A DNA stretch of 64,000 bases from Bugula neritina (taxonomy: Eukaryota > Bryozoa > Gymnolaemata > Cheilostomatida > Bugulidae): the NCBI GenBank assembly GCA_964035545.1, contig OZ037765.1, positions 16,052,698 to 16,116,697 of the forward strand, written 5' to 3'. The position numbers and the translations under genes are program-made. Below are positions 50,901 to 60,554 of this stretch, one piece after another (the first letter of the stretch is position 1; every line of letters begins with the position of its first letter). The notes below the pieces were generated by a model. The model was not told the DNA's origin, did no database searches, and saw only the letters and a program-made list of their open reading frames with translations.

Positions 50901-53148
50901 TATTAACATTTACCAATGAAGTAGATATTCAACTTGAGACACTCATAGTACTTGGCACATTTTACAAAAGCAGTGGTTTCAATAAAATTTACAAAGAAAG
51001 CTAGTTTAAAAACACTTTCCAAGCGCTTGCCAATTTTATTTTATTATACCCCAGTATGTCAATGAGCAGAAAAAACTACTTATCATTGTAATTGAACTTA
51101 CTAACTACAGTACAGTTGTAATGCATGATGTTATATCACTAATTTATGCTTTTTATTATGTTAATTCATTATTTCAAGTGTGGCAGTAATCAATAGATCA
51201 ACTTTCAGTGGACTTTCAAATAGCTTAATATTTTTCATTTCATATTCTTAATTTAAGCCACTTTGTGGAGACCCAAGAGTCCAACATAATATGACTTTTA
51301 GTACACTGTTGATATGTACAAGTATTGAGTTAGGCTATACTACATGGCATTCTTCATTCAGCTGCATAACTACCTATAACTTTATTTTATGGAAAGACAA
51401 ATCTGCTGTGCCACAATAACTAAATGAACTGCTGATAAGATGAAACTGATTGCCTGAGCAGAAGATTTTGTCAACTTGGGTTTTTGCACTACCTTTTGTT
51501 TAGTGTGTTTTAATCACCATTTTTGCTATAAAAAAAAACAAAAATAATATCAGAAATTCACATATACCACATAAATGCAGATAAAAATAATCAAGTCGGA
51601 CGGTGCATGCTTGGTGATGCAAAATTTGTTTAGATGACTGAAGATTTTCAACACTAATTGGGAATATACAGTAATGCACCATACTAAAACAAGTATGACA
51701 GTAAGCCTAGGGCCACACTGTGCGTATTTTCGCATGCGAAAATTGAAATCACAAGTAGCAAAGGTGCCCACTGTACGCGTTGAGAAAACATTCGCACTTG
51801 TCGCTCAGCATTCTCAACGCAAGTGCGAATCGTCTCTGTCGTCGTCACCTAATTGGCTGGTAGTTATTCAGCAAGCCCAATTTCTTTATTTTAGTGCTAC
51901 ACTCCAGTAAATTGCGTTTTATTGAAAGCGAGTGCGATTTAAAAATGAAAGCTTTATTTATCACGCATCACTGACGCTACAGTAGACACCTTTGCTACTT
52001 GTGATTTCAATTTTCGCATGCGAAAATACGCACAGTGTGGCTCTAGGCTAATAATTGAAATTTACCGATACAGCTGTTGGTGGTGTTCATGTAGGTAAAA
52101 CCATGCTGACAGTGGCATATGCTGTCAATGCATTGGTAGCCTAATCCCAGATGTATACATTCTGAATCACTTTGGCACTGCTCAGCATCTGCTAACAGAC
52201 ATGCATGATTAATAAAATCTAGAGTTGATTTCGCCATTAAAAATATCAACATCATGATCTGTGTAAAACTTAATATCACTAAAAAAAATAAAAGTAATAT
52301 GAAAAATACGCTATTATCACATAAAACCTTGCAATAACCTGAAGCAAATAATGAGTTCAGTGAAATAAATTCATGTTTCAAAGACGATGTTGAAGGATGG
52401 CTTAAGGCTTGATTCATAACATCATATAACCTGACACATACTTGTTACATATACACTATTTATATTTCTTAGTCATTGCCCACTCTTAGTATAACATTTT
52501 GAAGTTATTTACTTGTTTTTCTTTATTCATAGTGCATAAACACTTTTCAATTTTTCCTGTCTACAGTTTAATTCCTTTCTATTTAACGAGCTCATGTAAA
52601 AGATGTTATCATTTAAAGTTGAAGCAGAAACTTCAGTAGGGCATACTAAAGAAATATAACTGTAATCTGTAATTTGAAGTACAAATATATATTTATTATC
52701 GTACAAATATTCATTCACAGATAAAACATGTGTAGGTTTCGAAGATTGAGATTTGCAAATGTTATTAAGTAATGAGGTTTTTACCATCTGTTGATATGCA
52801 CAGTAGTTTCAACCAGCATTGTTACTAACTTAAACATTGATCTAGACCTACATGAGAGGAGGAGGAAATATAACAACTAAGTAAAAAAACTATGTCAAGG
52901 ACAAAAATAAAAATAAGTGGCCTGCAAATAATGTAAGGATAAAAGTACGTGAATGATTTAGTAGATCATAAAAGTATGTAAAAATTTAAATATCATCACG
53001 TTAAAATCACAAGTGACAATAACTCTACTGAGTAAAATTGAAAAGAATTGAAATTAAGCCTTTTATTTTATGGTTATAATAAAAAATGGAACTAACCTTG
53101 AAATAAAATAGCTAAAACTAAACTTAAAGCAAGAGTGAAGGTTTTCAT
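26956..53148 (-). CDS. Large modular type I membrane protein: EB/EGF, SEA-like, IgGFc-binding, Thr stalk, TM, Ser/Arg tail (39 exons)
   Basis: Exons: 53097-53148, 52066-52188, 50759-50881, 49708-49845, 49297-49422, 48731-48853, 48399-48521, 47718-47837, 47033-47155, 46614-46733, 45595-45738, 44568-44758, 43982-44204, 43487-43734, 42954-43122, 41065-41240, 40678-40852, 38953-39102, 38583-38773, 38231-38402, 37941-38060, 37088-37253, 36526-36811, 36134-36335, 35802-35921, 35094-35223, 33729-33862, 33253-33390, 32619-32922, 32430-32491, 31362-31395, 30898-30977, 30464-30621, 29959-30127, 29037-29174, 28800-28927, 27902-28551, 27436-27643, 26956-27048. The frame is continuous for 2,109 residues, all GT/AG. 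Order: signal peptide; Cys-rich modules (18-438); SEA-like modules (439-832, 883-1003, 1596-1704); IgGFc-binding domain (1004-1435); Thr-rich stalk (1436-1537); TM (about 1752-1774); basic Ser/Arg tail. A role in cell-surface adhesion or recognition is inferred from the domains. No orthologue is recognised. Least certain are the exon 21 donor, the exon 29 acceptor and any missed phase 1-1 exon. Confidence 0.85.
31507..31960. mobile_element. Intronic MITE with AGGGCCACAC ends, copy 1
   Basis: The left end TAGGGCCACACGACGC (31511) faces a right end that reads TAGGGCCACACGGCGC in reverse complement. The interior (about 31605-31830) matches the reverse complement of 41440-41645, so this copy and the one at 41302-41755 belong to one family in opposite orientations. 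It lies in the intron between exons 30 and 31 of the membrane-protein gene. Confidence 0.8.
32619..32922 (-). other. Thr-rich mucin-like stalk exon
   Basis: Exon 29 encodes about 100 residues dominated by TTTP and TTTT runs from imperfect ACAACCACACCC units, a likely O-glycosylated spacer. The acceptor at 32922 was chosen; one at 32937 is also in frame. The plus-strand frame at 32604-33044 is only the antisense shadow of this repeat. Confidence 0.8.
33253..38060 (-). other. IgGFc-binding N-terminal-type domain
   Basis: Exons 21-28 encode about 430 residues with the landmarks of the IgGFc_binding family. These are [12 protein letters not shown] near the start, [13 protein letters not shown] with [21 protein letters not shown] in the middle, and [10 protein letters not shown] followed by SGTYSLYH and a closing [11 protein letters not shown]. 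In vertebrate FCGBP this domain lies at the N-terminus of a secreted mucin-like protein. Here it lies in the middle of a membrane protein. Exon 21 could instead end about 27 bp further on at another in-phase GT. Confidence 0.85.
38231..44758 (-). other. Four tandem two-exon SEA-like modules
   Basis: Exon pairs 12+13, 14+15, 16+17 and 19+20 each encode about 110-140 residues, with phases 1-0 then 0-1. The second half shares a pattern such as [16 protein letters not shown] or [14 protein letters not shown], followed by a leucine-rich helix and a final hydrophobic strand. This alternation fits a SEA-type ferredoxin fold, or the extracellular repeat of KIAA1549/UPF0606-type proteins. Both are recalled impressions that need a profile search. 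Exon 18 (38953-39102, phase 1-1) is an extra linker before the fourth copy. Modules 12+13 and 19+20 have furin-like basic sites before the internal intron. Confidence 0.6.
41302..41755. mobile_element. Intronic MITE with AGGGCCACAC ends, copy 2 (opposite orientation)
   Basis: The ends read GTAGGGCCACACGACATG at left and, reversed, GTAGGGCCACACGGCTCG at right. The interior is the reverse complement of copy 1 with scattered differences. TTAGAG on both sides (41298-41303 and 41751-41756) is a possible target duplication. It lies in the intron between exons 15 and 16. Confidence 0.8.
45595..52188 (-). other. Ten-exon array of EB-like and EGF-like Cys-rich modules
   Basis: Exons 2-11 each encode one module of 40-48 residues and are all phase 1-1. 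Eight (52066-52188 to 47033-47155) have the EB-like pattern of spaced cysteines ending C-x-C-x(2)-G-Y/F followed by a last Cys, for example [15 protein letters not shown]. The last two (46614-46733, 45595-45738) are classical EGF modules with CANGGSC/CRNGGSC. The first of these starts EINEC, the calcium-binding EGF signature. Such modules usually act extracellularly in protein contacts. Confidence 0.85.
51703..52050. mobile_element. Intronic MITE with AGGGCCACAC ends, related subfamily
   Basis: Inverted repeats of about 65 bp are nearly perfect. They start AGCCTAGGGCCACACTGTGC at left and AGCCTAGAGCCACACTGTGC in reverse at right, and include the self-complementary TTTTCGCATGCGAAAA. The interior differs from copies 1 and 2 but the terminal motif is shared. 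The right end lies only 13 bp from the donor splice site of exon 2 (GT at 52064-52065). Confidence 0.85.
53097..53148 (-). other. Signal-peptide exon of the large membrane protein
   Basis: The ATG at 53146-53148 begins [17 protein letters not shown], a short basic start followed by a hydrophobic core, typical of a signal peptide. The exon ends in phase 1 (donor GTTAGT), matching the phase-1 acceptors of the following module exons. An alternative ATG nine bases upstream is in another frame. Confidence 0.85.
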
Positions 53149-54305
53149 CTTTCATGCACTGGGTTTAGTATGTAAATGTATTGAACAAAACACAAGTATA
53201 GCACAGAGTAATACATTTAGGTAAATCGCAAAGCCATCGATCTCCAACAATGATCACAACTTACAGGCACATACTATTGACACTGAGAGCTGAATTTGGT
53301 CTTATTATCTGATCAACAGTAATGACTCAGAATAGCTAGCATTGGTACAACTTGAGTTCACTTTTTAAATTAACTTATGGCAAAAAACTTACATATTATA
53401 GTATACCCAAGGAAGCCAATGTATCATTTGAGGAGAAAATATACACAGATCTCACGTAGGGGAGAAAGAACACTTGTCTACAGGAATTTCAATATCATTT
53501 CAACCTACTGCCTTTCGTTTCAGCTAGCTATCGAAGAATAAAATACTGACACTGCTTATCAAATTTTAGAAACATGTGCCATAATATACACAAAATTTAA
53601 AGAGAAAAATGATGCTGCTTCAAAATTATATTGCTGATTGAAAGATGCTATACAATTATAGTAATAAATAGTTCAACCTATGAATTTCACAATAAGAATA
53701 TCAACATGGAGAAATAAAAAGCCGTTAATTACGTAGTCCTACACTGCACCAAACTAAACTATATTATAATTACTATTAAATGTGCTTTATAATTGTTTTT
53801 AACTTTGTAATGTATTATATGGTAAGCTAATTCCGTTAGTAGGCCTACATGTTATTAATGTAGCCGAATTACCAAAAAACATTAACTTGATAACATTTGC
53901 ACTCACCAATTTATTGTCCAAACTCTCTTGTTTGTTCTATATAATACCTAGCAAAACATTTGATTAAATATAAATTAACATAACATATACTATTCATATA
54001 CTGATTACATAATAACATCTAACCATTGCTGAAGAAAACTTTAAAAAGTACCAACCTTTACCAACACATGTGCACACATTTACTAAAATGGCTGGCTAGT
54101 ATGATGCATGAAAATAATCTTGGAAGAACACAAAATAAAGAGCTACCGCACTTTTGCAGATATAATTTCGTAAAGTATCAGTTAAAAAGAAGCTGCTGTT
54201 AATAAAAAAAGGTAAATAAAACCTCATATCTTTATTCATATTTTTGTAAAAGATTTAAAACTAGCAATGAGAGACAATAAAAAATTAAGAAAGCTTAGCT
54301 TATGT
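53149..54305. other. Upstream flank of the membrane-protein gene
   Basis: AT-rich, with no further exon recognised. It presumably holds the promoter and 5' UTR of the 53148 start. TTTATT at 54231-54236 reads AATAAA on the minus strand and could serve the exon at 54306-54395. Confidence 0.3.
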
Positions 54306-54395
54306 TTACAGGAGGTCATGTATGTTGCAGGAGCTTTTTGTTCTAGCATTCTTCTCATACTTGTATTGCTGCTGCAGCTTGAAGGCCTGCCTCAT
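54306..54395 (-). CDS. Candidate terminal exon of an unrecognised minus-strand gene (partial)
   Basis: A good acceptor (TTTTATTGTAG) precedes an open 29-codon stretch ending in TAA at 54306-54308. In one frame it reads MRQAFKLQQQYKYEKNAR and continues to a Leu-Leu end. The residues are unusually rich in Gln/Lys and not AT-biased like the surroundings. A minus-strand AATAAA follows 70 bp downstream. Upstream exons were not found in 54396-61700, where transposon remnants dominate. The frame before the acceptor is unknown and the family is not recognised. It could also be a chance stretch. Confidence 0.35.
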   Translation of the reverse strand: MRQAFKLQQQYKYEKNARTKSSCNIHDLL

Positions 54396-55787
54396 CTACA
54401 ATAAAAGCAGCTTACAATTTTGCTGTTTCGATCTTGTAATACTAAAGTTATAGCTGGTGAGCAATACTGCCATCTGTGAAATTTACTAAGACAAATCACA
54501 AGCAGAGTGACTCAGCAAAATAACTAAAATAAATAAGTTGACCCAAGTATGTAGCCTCATAACAAAAATGCCCCAAAATGTATTGGAGAGCCAATTTTTA
54601 TTCAATTTTAGAAATGTTGCTGTTGAGGAAAGATAATTTCTGCCGAACTGCTTATTAGATAAATAAAAGAGACAGACTCTTAAGTTGGCTTTCTTATGCA
54701 TTATTATCTCAATTCAATCATTAATACAAATAATTAATTCATGAGGGTTTAAATCCCAATTCCTATGCAAAAATAATAATGGTTTATTGCAATTGATTTC
54801 AAGCTAAGTTGTCTACAAAGAATGGGGACTTTTTTCAATTTTTACTCTAAGCATATGTAATTAAACTGTAAAATAGTATAATGAAATCTAATAGGTTTCT
54901 ACAAAAAAAGTTATAGTTTTAGGTTACAAGATCTTCGATAATTGTTTCAAATACCTTTTCCTTATAAACAATTTTTATTGAGGTCCTCTTTATCATATTA
55001 CATAATATAAGGTAGTTGCACAAAATGGCACAGAACTACAAAAGCTAAATTTAAAAGCTGGTACTGATACAACACAACTATATGTGCACAAATTATAGCT
55101 GGGTCACTATTATGAGTACCTACTACCTATATGAAAAAAAAACAAAATGATTAAAATAAAACTCCATGAACATACAGTAATAATGATATATGCCTAAATG
55201 AAAACAATGTAAGAATGGTAAAAACAATTGTTGGAAACTGGCCTTTAGTTCTATTTTAGTAATATTAAATAACCCCTTTTTTTTAAATATCAACACTGAT
55301 GTTCACTCAAAATGTTTACTGTAATGTTCTTGCTGATATTTACTTGAAATTGTCATTCTGCAATTATAGATTTTATACTTGCAAATTAATACTCTGTAAG
55401 TCACTGCTGTCCGCATTTTTATTAAAAGTTAATATCTGTATTTAGGAATCAAGGTTATCATTTTGTGTATGAATAGTCCGTATGGAGATACTGGATAACC
55501 ATCACAATGGCTACCACCTTAGACCTCAGTCTTGCACATACTCTTAGTTTTACAACTTTACAAACCGAGAGTTGCAGCTAAGTTCTACAGATCATTTTAG
55601 TCCCCACCTTATAATCCCAAATTTTGTACTATCATCATAATTCATGAAAACTATAATGATAATCACACAATCATAATGATAATCATTATGCGATTAGACA
55701 CTATAGTTATATTATAAAATGAGTTAGTTGAGACTCAGTTTCAACTCTCAAGTCTTGGACTGAGTTAGTAACTATGATTATAACTAA
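54396..55787. other. Spacer without a recognised gene
   Basis: AT-rich sequence with no supported exon or repeat. A short AATCATAATGATAATCATTATG self-complementary stretch lies near 55668-55690. Confidence 0.3.
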
Positions 55788-56565
55788 TTCGAGGGCGATT
55801 CAAAAAGTAGAGATAATTTTGCAATAAACCGAGTTGTGGTTGAGTTAAATACTTCCAATTTTTATTTTTCAACACAATGTTCAGACAGGTCAACACATTT
55901 TTTCCATTTTTACACTATTTTCTTGACTCCCTCAGAACAAAATTTAGTAGATTGACTCAGTAAACAGTTATTTACAGTAGCTTTGACCTTGTCATGAGTC
56001 TCTGCGTGAATGAATACCTCTGGTGTAGAACTTTAAAACACCAAAGAGATCGTAATCAGAAAGTGCAAAAACAGAGCTGCAATTTGCAATTTGGATGCTC
56101 TATTCGTTCCCAACCTAGTTGGTTCATGGCAGAGCGAGGCTTGGCAGTGTCTGGGTGGAGACTTATGCCATGAGATTGCAAGCTTCCTATCGTCTTCTTA
56201 ATGTCTTTCTAAACTTTAATGGAATAACTACTCTATTGAAGATGGCCATTAACTTAGCAATATTCTCCTATACTGCTACTCTCCTGACTGCCCTGACAAA
56301 GCTTTCTACAGTCTTCAATTTGGCTGGTGCAGCCACCTCTTTTGCCCTTTGGTCTACCTGACAGGGGTCTATTCTTCACAGATGCCATTCCTTCTTTAGA
56401 AGTATTAGCCCATTTGTAAACTCTGCTCTTGTTTAAACAAATATCACCATATTGACCTAGTATTCTCTTGTAAATTTTACTTGGTCTAACTCCTTAACTT
56501 GGCAACAACTTTATTACAGCTCTCTGTTGCAAGCAACAAAGCAAGGCTGCTATATCGATACACTC
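55788..56565 (-). pseudogene. Dead mariner (Tc1/mariner) transposase
   Basis: On the minus strand the translation gives mariner-like pieces in the right order. First is an HTH region with KIYKRILGQYGDICLNKSRV then EGMASVKNRPLSGRP (about 56390-56490). Next is the LHPDTAKPRSAMNQLGWERI segment (about 56070-56135), and a C-terminal KKCVDLSEHCVEK (about 55865-55905). The last piece ends in KLSLLFESPS beside the presumed terminus at 55788. Multiple stops and frameshifts, and a missing middle containing most of the catalytic core, mark it as inactive. The terminal inverted repeats were not matched. Confidence 0.8.
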
Positions 56566-57497
56566 TCAAAAAATATGTATTGCCTCAAAACTATTAAAAT
56601 GATTGCATTGTAAAGATAATCTCTAAAAACCATAATCTTAAAAATAAATATGTTGATGTCTGACAATTACATATGTTTTGTAGAAAAATTATCTTTATTT
56701 TTTTAATTGCTTGGGTAGTATAAACCAACTCAGTTAGTGTTGCCGGCTACGTTTATTACTAGTTATTCGTTGTCATAATAATAACTATAATGACAACCAG
56801 TTATACTTATGAACACTTGTAGATTCATTGGAATCTTTCATTCTGCCTTTAAAAGCTATAAATAAATAATTATTAGTATTAAATAAATATAACTAAAACC
56901 TATATAGTTAGTTATATAGACTTGGTAATACTTATACTCATACTGGAAAAATGAATATTACTTGTTAGTCTAAAGTAATTGGATTACTATTACCATTAGA
57001 TTTAGTGTTGCAATACAGCATGCGTATCAGTATTAGTATGACTATCAGTATCACTAGGACTTATAATTATGAGTATCACACTACCTGGAACTGTAAGTGT
57101 ATAATATTAATAACAATATTATTATATTTAATTTCATTAGTATTACTTATTTACGATAGTAGTTTTACTTTTAGTCTATATTCTATAATCTATAGCAAAT
57201 GATTTACTAAGCAATAGTATTTTCCTGGTAGTATTTAATATTTATATTATAATTGTTACCATAACTACATAAACCTAAGGCTAACGTCATACTGATCATA
57301 TAGTTATACCGGTATATGAAACTAAAAGTAAAAACTAAAGGTACGTTTTTATATGCGGCACACCCCTTCTTCCCTCTAAATAGTTCCAATGTGGAAATAA
57401 CATTGACAGGTATCGACAGGTATAAGTAATAAACTATAAGCATAATCATCAGTATGATTATGAGTATGATTATCAGTATCAGTATGATAGTGAGTAT
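56566..57497. repeat. Degenerate simple-sequence spacer with ATTAGT/AGTATC-type tracts
   Basis: Tracts of GTATCAGTATTAGTATGA-type units occur at about 56880-57110 and 57430-57497. GGCACACCCCTTC at 57356 also occurs in the LINE tail at 15050. No gene is seen. Confidence 0.6.
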
Positions 57498-57872
57498 TGC
57501 AATAGCTTTTAGAGTTATTCTCCCTTTATTTTTTTACTTCTAATATTTTATTACTACTCACTCGATTTGTCTTGTGTAAATCGGTCTCGACCGAGATTCC
57601 GAGTGTCGGACTTGCGACTGACCGATTGTCGGTCATTCGGAACTCCGACATTCCAATCTTCGGTCGAAGTTTCTAGAACAAACTTTTGTGTTACTATATA
57701 AAGAGGCGAGCTCGCACTTGTAGTTTAGTCTACAGCTGGAGCTCATAGAGGAAGGACATACTTATACTGCAATAAAGACTATTTTATTCGCGTCCATACA
57801 ACCTCTCTTATCTCTTACAATACAAAGGGGTTATACTCTCTGCCTAATTTATTCTGAACCCACAAATCTACA
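57498..57872 (+). repeat. 5' LTR of the pol-less element
   Basis: 375 bp, aligning over its length with 60188-60554. It carries TATATAAAG near 57695 and AATAAA at 57771-57776 in LTR order. It has a 17-bp insertion near its 3' end relative to the partner. Confidence 0.85.
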
Positions 57873-57939
57873 TTGGTGGCAGCAATGAGGTTCGGAAGAA
57901 ATAAGCAGCCTTTTGGACAGAGAGATAAGGATACAAGAT

Positions 57940-58806
57940 GGCCAGGCTAGAAGGAAGAGAGGAAGTTCTCATGATGGAGACCTTGGTTGCAGCTCTCCGG
58001 GAAGGGGGAATGGCTAGACAGGCGCCATCTGGTGACAGGTATCGCCTTAAGCCCCCCGATTTTCGAAGGCGATAGCAATGTTTAACAGATCATCCGAGAG
58101 TTAGAGGATGTGGCCACCATCGCCGAATGGCCGGCACCGGTGAGAATCCTCCAACTCTAGACCTGCCTAACGGGTCGAGTCAAGAGTTATGCACTCGGCC
58201 CACATGATGTGGGCCCTCAGGACCCAGTTTAGGATGACCGCCCGAGATGCAAAGGACGAACTACAAGGCATGAGAAGGGACCAGAAGACTACCTTACAAG
58301 ACTACGCCAACACTCTAGAGAAGCCGACCCAGATTGCTTACAGCGGCACCGATGAAGAAGAGCGTCGGAGCCTGCTCTGTGAGGCATTCTTCAGGACCGT
58401 TAACAATGCCAGGCTACAACGCTACTACCTGGCGGCTAAAATAAATACCGTTGAAGAGGGGGTAGAGATGGAGAAGGCCTATTACTAAGTAGAAGGCCCC
58501 AAAGGAGCAGATTTCACTGCCAATCAGGTTGAGGGAGAGGAAAGATAGGCAACCACGCCTACCCCATCTGCTCCTCAAGTCGTAGCAGCTACCACAGCAT
58601 CACCGGCCCCGACACAGTTCACCATGCTGATGGACATGGTGAAGGGCCTGCAAGCTGAGGTGATGAAGTTGCAGCAGACTCAGGCTGACAGGCGGGTGCT
58701 CAGACTTTGGGACGACCCTGTCAGACTTCTACACCTCCCCTGTTGGGGGTGTGGCGCCTCGGGGCACGAGCGATGGTACTGCCCTAAGGAGAGAGGGTGT
58801 TTTTAA
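57940..58806 (+). pseudogene. Decayed Gag with CCHC zinc knuckle
   Basis: ATGGCCAGGCTAGAAGG near 57940 opens a Gag-like reading interrupted by stops (TAG and TAA near 58074-58083, TAG near 58158) and a frame change. An intact stretch at 58189-58488 resembles the capsid C-terminal half, and a nucleocapsid knuckle CWGCGASGHERWYC lies at about 58741-58782, followed by TAA at 58804. The order capsid then CCHC is that of Ty3/Gypsy Gag. Confidence 0.7.
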
Positions 58807-59178
58807 ACACCCGAGGTCTGTGGTAACTTCCGCCAACTGTGGGCCCCGAGCTAACCCCATCCGCAGACCAGTCGAGCTCGACAACGCACCGGAACTGCCC
58901 CCAGGGGGTAAAAGACGTTTCCACCCTCGGGGTGGGCGGGATCACCCCACCGATCGAACCCAGAGAACAGCCTAGCACACCTCTGCCTGTCACCTTCGAA
59001 GGAAGTCAAAGTAGTAGAAGACCACCTGGATATCTGGCTGACTATCACGCGGGACACATGGAAAATTCACAACAGAGGAGTTGTGCACCCAGTACAGGTA
59101 AATACTCCGGCCTCTTGTTAGGAATTCCCCCAAGAGGTCGAGAAATTCCCCGGAATTGCTGAGCGCGCGTACCAGATT

Positions 59179-59709
59179 TTGGAGGGGTTCCAGGGACTAG
59201 AGTTGTCCCTCCAAAAGTTGGTGGAATTACTGACCGGACACGTGACTGAAGGGTTGTCAAATGAAAACCTGCAAACACACAATTCGGTCAATTCTATTCT
59301 CAACTCCACAGCGCTTGGACCTACAGCTTTGCCAGACCTCAATATGAAAGTAACACTGCTTCAAAACACCATCGACGGTCAGTCAGGTATTTCTTTAAGG
59401 CTAGATCTTCCATCTTTGGAGTCTAGCATAACTATTGCTAATTGGACTGCGATTAATCGGATCGAATCTGCCTTGCTAGAAACCGATAATTGTCAGATGG
59501 ATATCGGAGAGGAGTCACACCACGACTACCTGTTAGACCAGGACGTGAGGTCGATGACTCTTTTGGATACACCAGAGTTGCCGGTCTATAGCAAGGCACC
59601 CTACAAACAATCCGGGACCTTCTCTTGCCCCACATCAGAGACCCCACAAACAGGCAGCCCTCGCCCTGGGGTTCCCGGCGTGCCGGCCCACCCGGGAGGA
59701 CACAGATGA
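59179..59709 (+). CDS. Uncharacterised open frame inside the pol-less LTR element
   Basis: A 176-codon frame lies downstream of the Gag remnant. I see no protease, polymerase or integrase motif, no signal peptide and no membrane segment. The C-terminal third is rich in Pro, Gly, Ser and Thr. It could be accessory sequence captured by the element or simply open by chance in GC-rich DNA, where stops are rare. Confidence 0.3.
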   Translation: MEGFQGLELSLQKLVELLTGHVTEGLSNENLQTHNSVNSILNSTALGPTALPDLNMKVTLLQNTIDGQSGISLRLDLPSLESSITIANWTAINRIESALLETDNCQMDIGEESHHDYLLDQDVRSMTLLDTPELPVYSKAPYKQSGTFSCPTSETPQTGSPRPGVPGVPAHPGGHR

Positions 59710-60187
59710 GCAGCCTGTAGTTTCCAACCAGCCAGCGGCCACCCAGCCCTTACAGGTTGTGCTGGCTCGGGTTGATGAGGATACCAGATCTGCCGCCGCA
59801 ACCCCGGATTTCGGACCGGCAGCTTCGAAACAGAAGAAGAGGTCTAGAAGACACCGGTCACCCTGACCCTCCAACACAGCCCCTCAGCCATCTCCCTGTC
59901 CCCACGAGAATGGAGTTCGCCGCCTCCGACAAGTGCGGCGCTGCGAAGAAAAGCTGTTTGCTCTTCGGCAGAGTGTGAGTCGGCTTGAACACGCAGGCAA
60001 TTGGCATCATCACGGACATTATTATGCTTATTCCTTCGTAGTAGCGCGTACACATATAATTAGATTGTCATAGTGCGCTAAAATTTTCTGTTTCTTTTGT
60101 TGTTTTTTTATACATATCTACATATAGTCTTACATACATCGATTTTCCAGGCTATATCAAAAAGCATCGCTTTTCGATGGGGGTGTG

Positions 60188-60554
60188 TGTACTAGTTTTT
60201 AGAGTTATCCTCACTTTATTTTTTTCTATTTCTAAAACTTTATTATTACTCACTCGTTTTGTCTTGTGTAAATCAAAATCAGTCTCGACCGAGGTGCGGA
60301 GTGTCGGACTTCCGACTGTCCGATTGTCAGTCATTCGTAACTCCGACATTCCGATCTTCGCCGAAGATCGGTCAAACAAACTTTTGTGTTACTATACAAA
60401 AATGTGAGCTCGCAGTTGTAGTTCAGTCTACAGCTGGAGCTCATAGAGGAAGGGCATACTTATACTACAATAAAGATTATTTTATTCGCAACCATACAAC
60501 CACTCTTATCTTTCACAATACAAAGGGGTTATGTTCTCTGCCTAATCTACTACA
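60188..60554 (+). repeat. 3' LTR of the pol-less element
   Basis: 367 bp, clearly homologous to 57498-57872 with many substitutions and small indels. The TATA box is changed to TATACAAAAA, while AATAAAG is kept near 60470. Confidence 0.85.

Larger units (their letters stand above)
57498..60554 (+). mobile_element. GC-rich LTR retrotransposon with decayed gag and no pol
   Basis: Two diverged LTRs (57498-57872 and 60188-60554) begin TG and end CA and enclose about 2.3 kb. Direct repeats GTAT at 57494-57497 and 60555-60558 form a 4-bp target duplication. A primer-site-like TGGTGGCAGC follows the 5' LTR at 57874. The interior is far richer in G and C than its surroundings. It contains gag-like sequence with a CCHC knuckle but no protease, reverse transcriptase, RNase H or integrase motif. 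It is therefore a non-autonomous or internally deleted element, older than the one at 9047. Confidence 0.85.
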
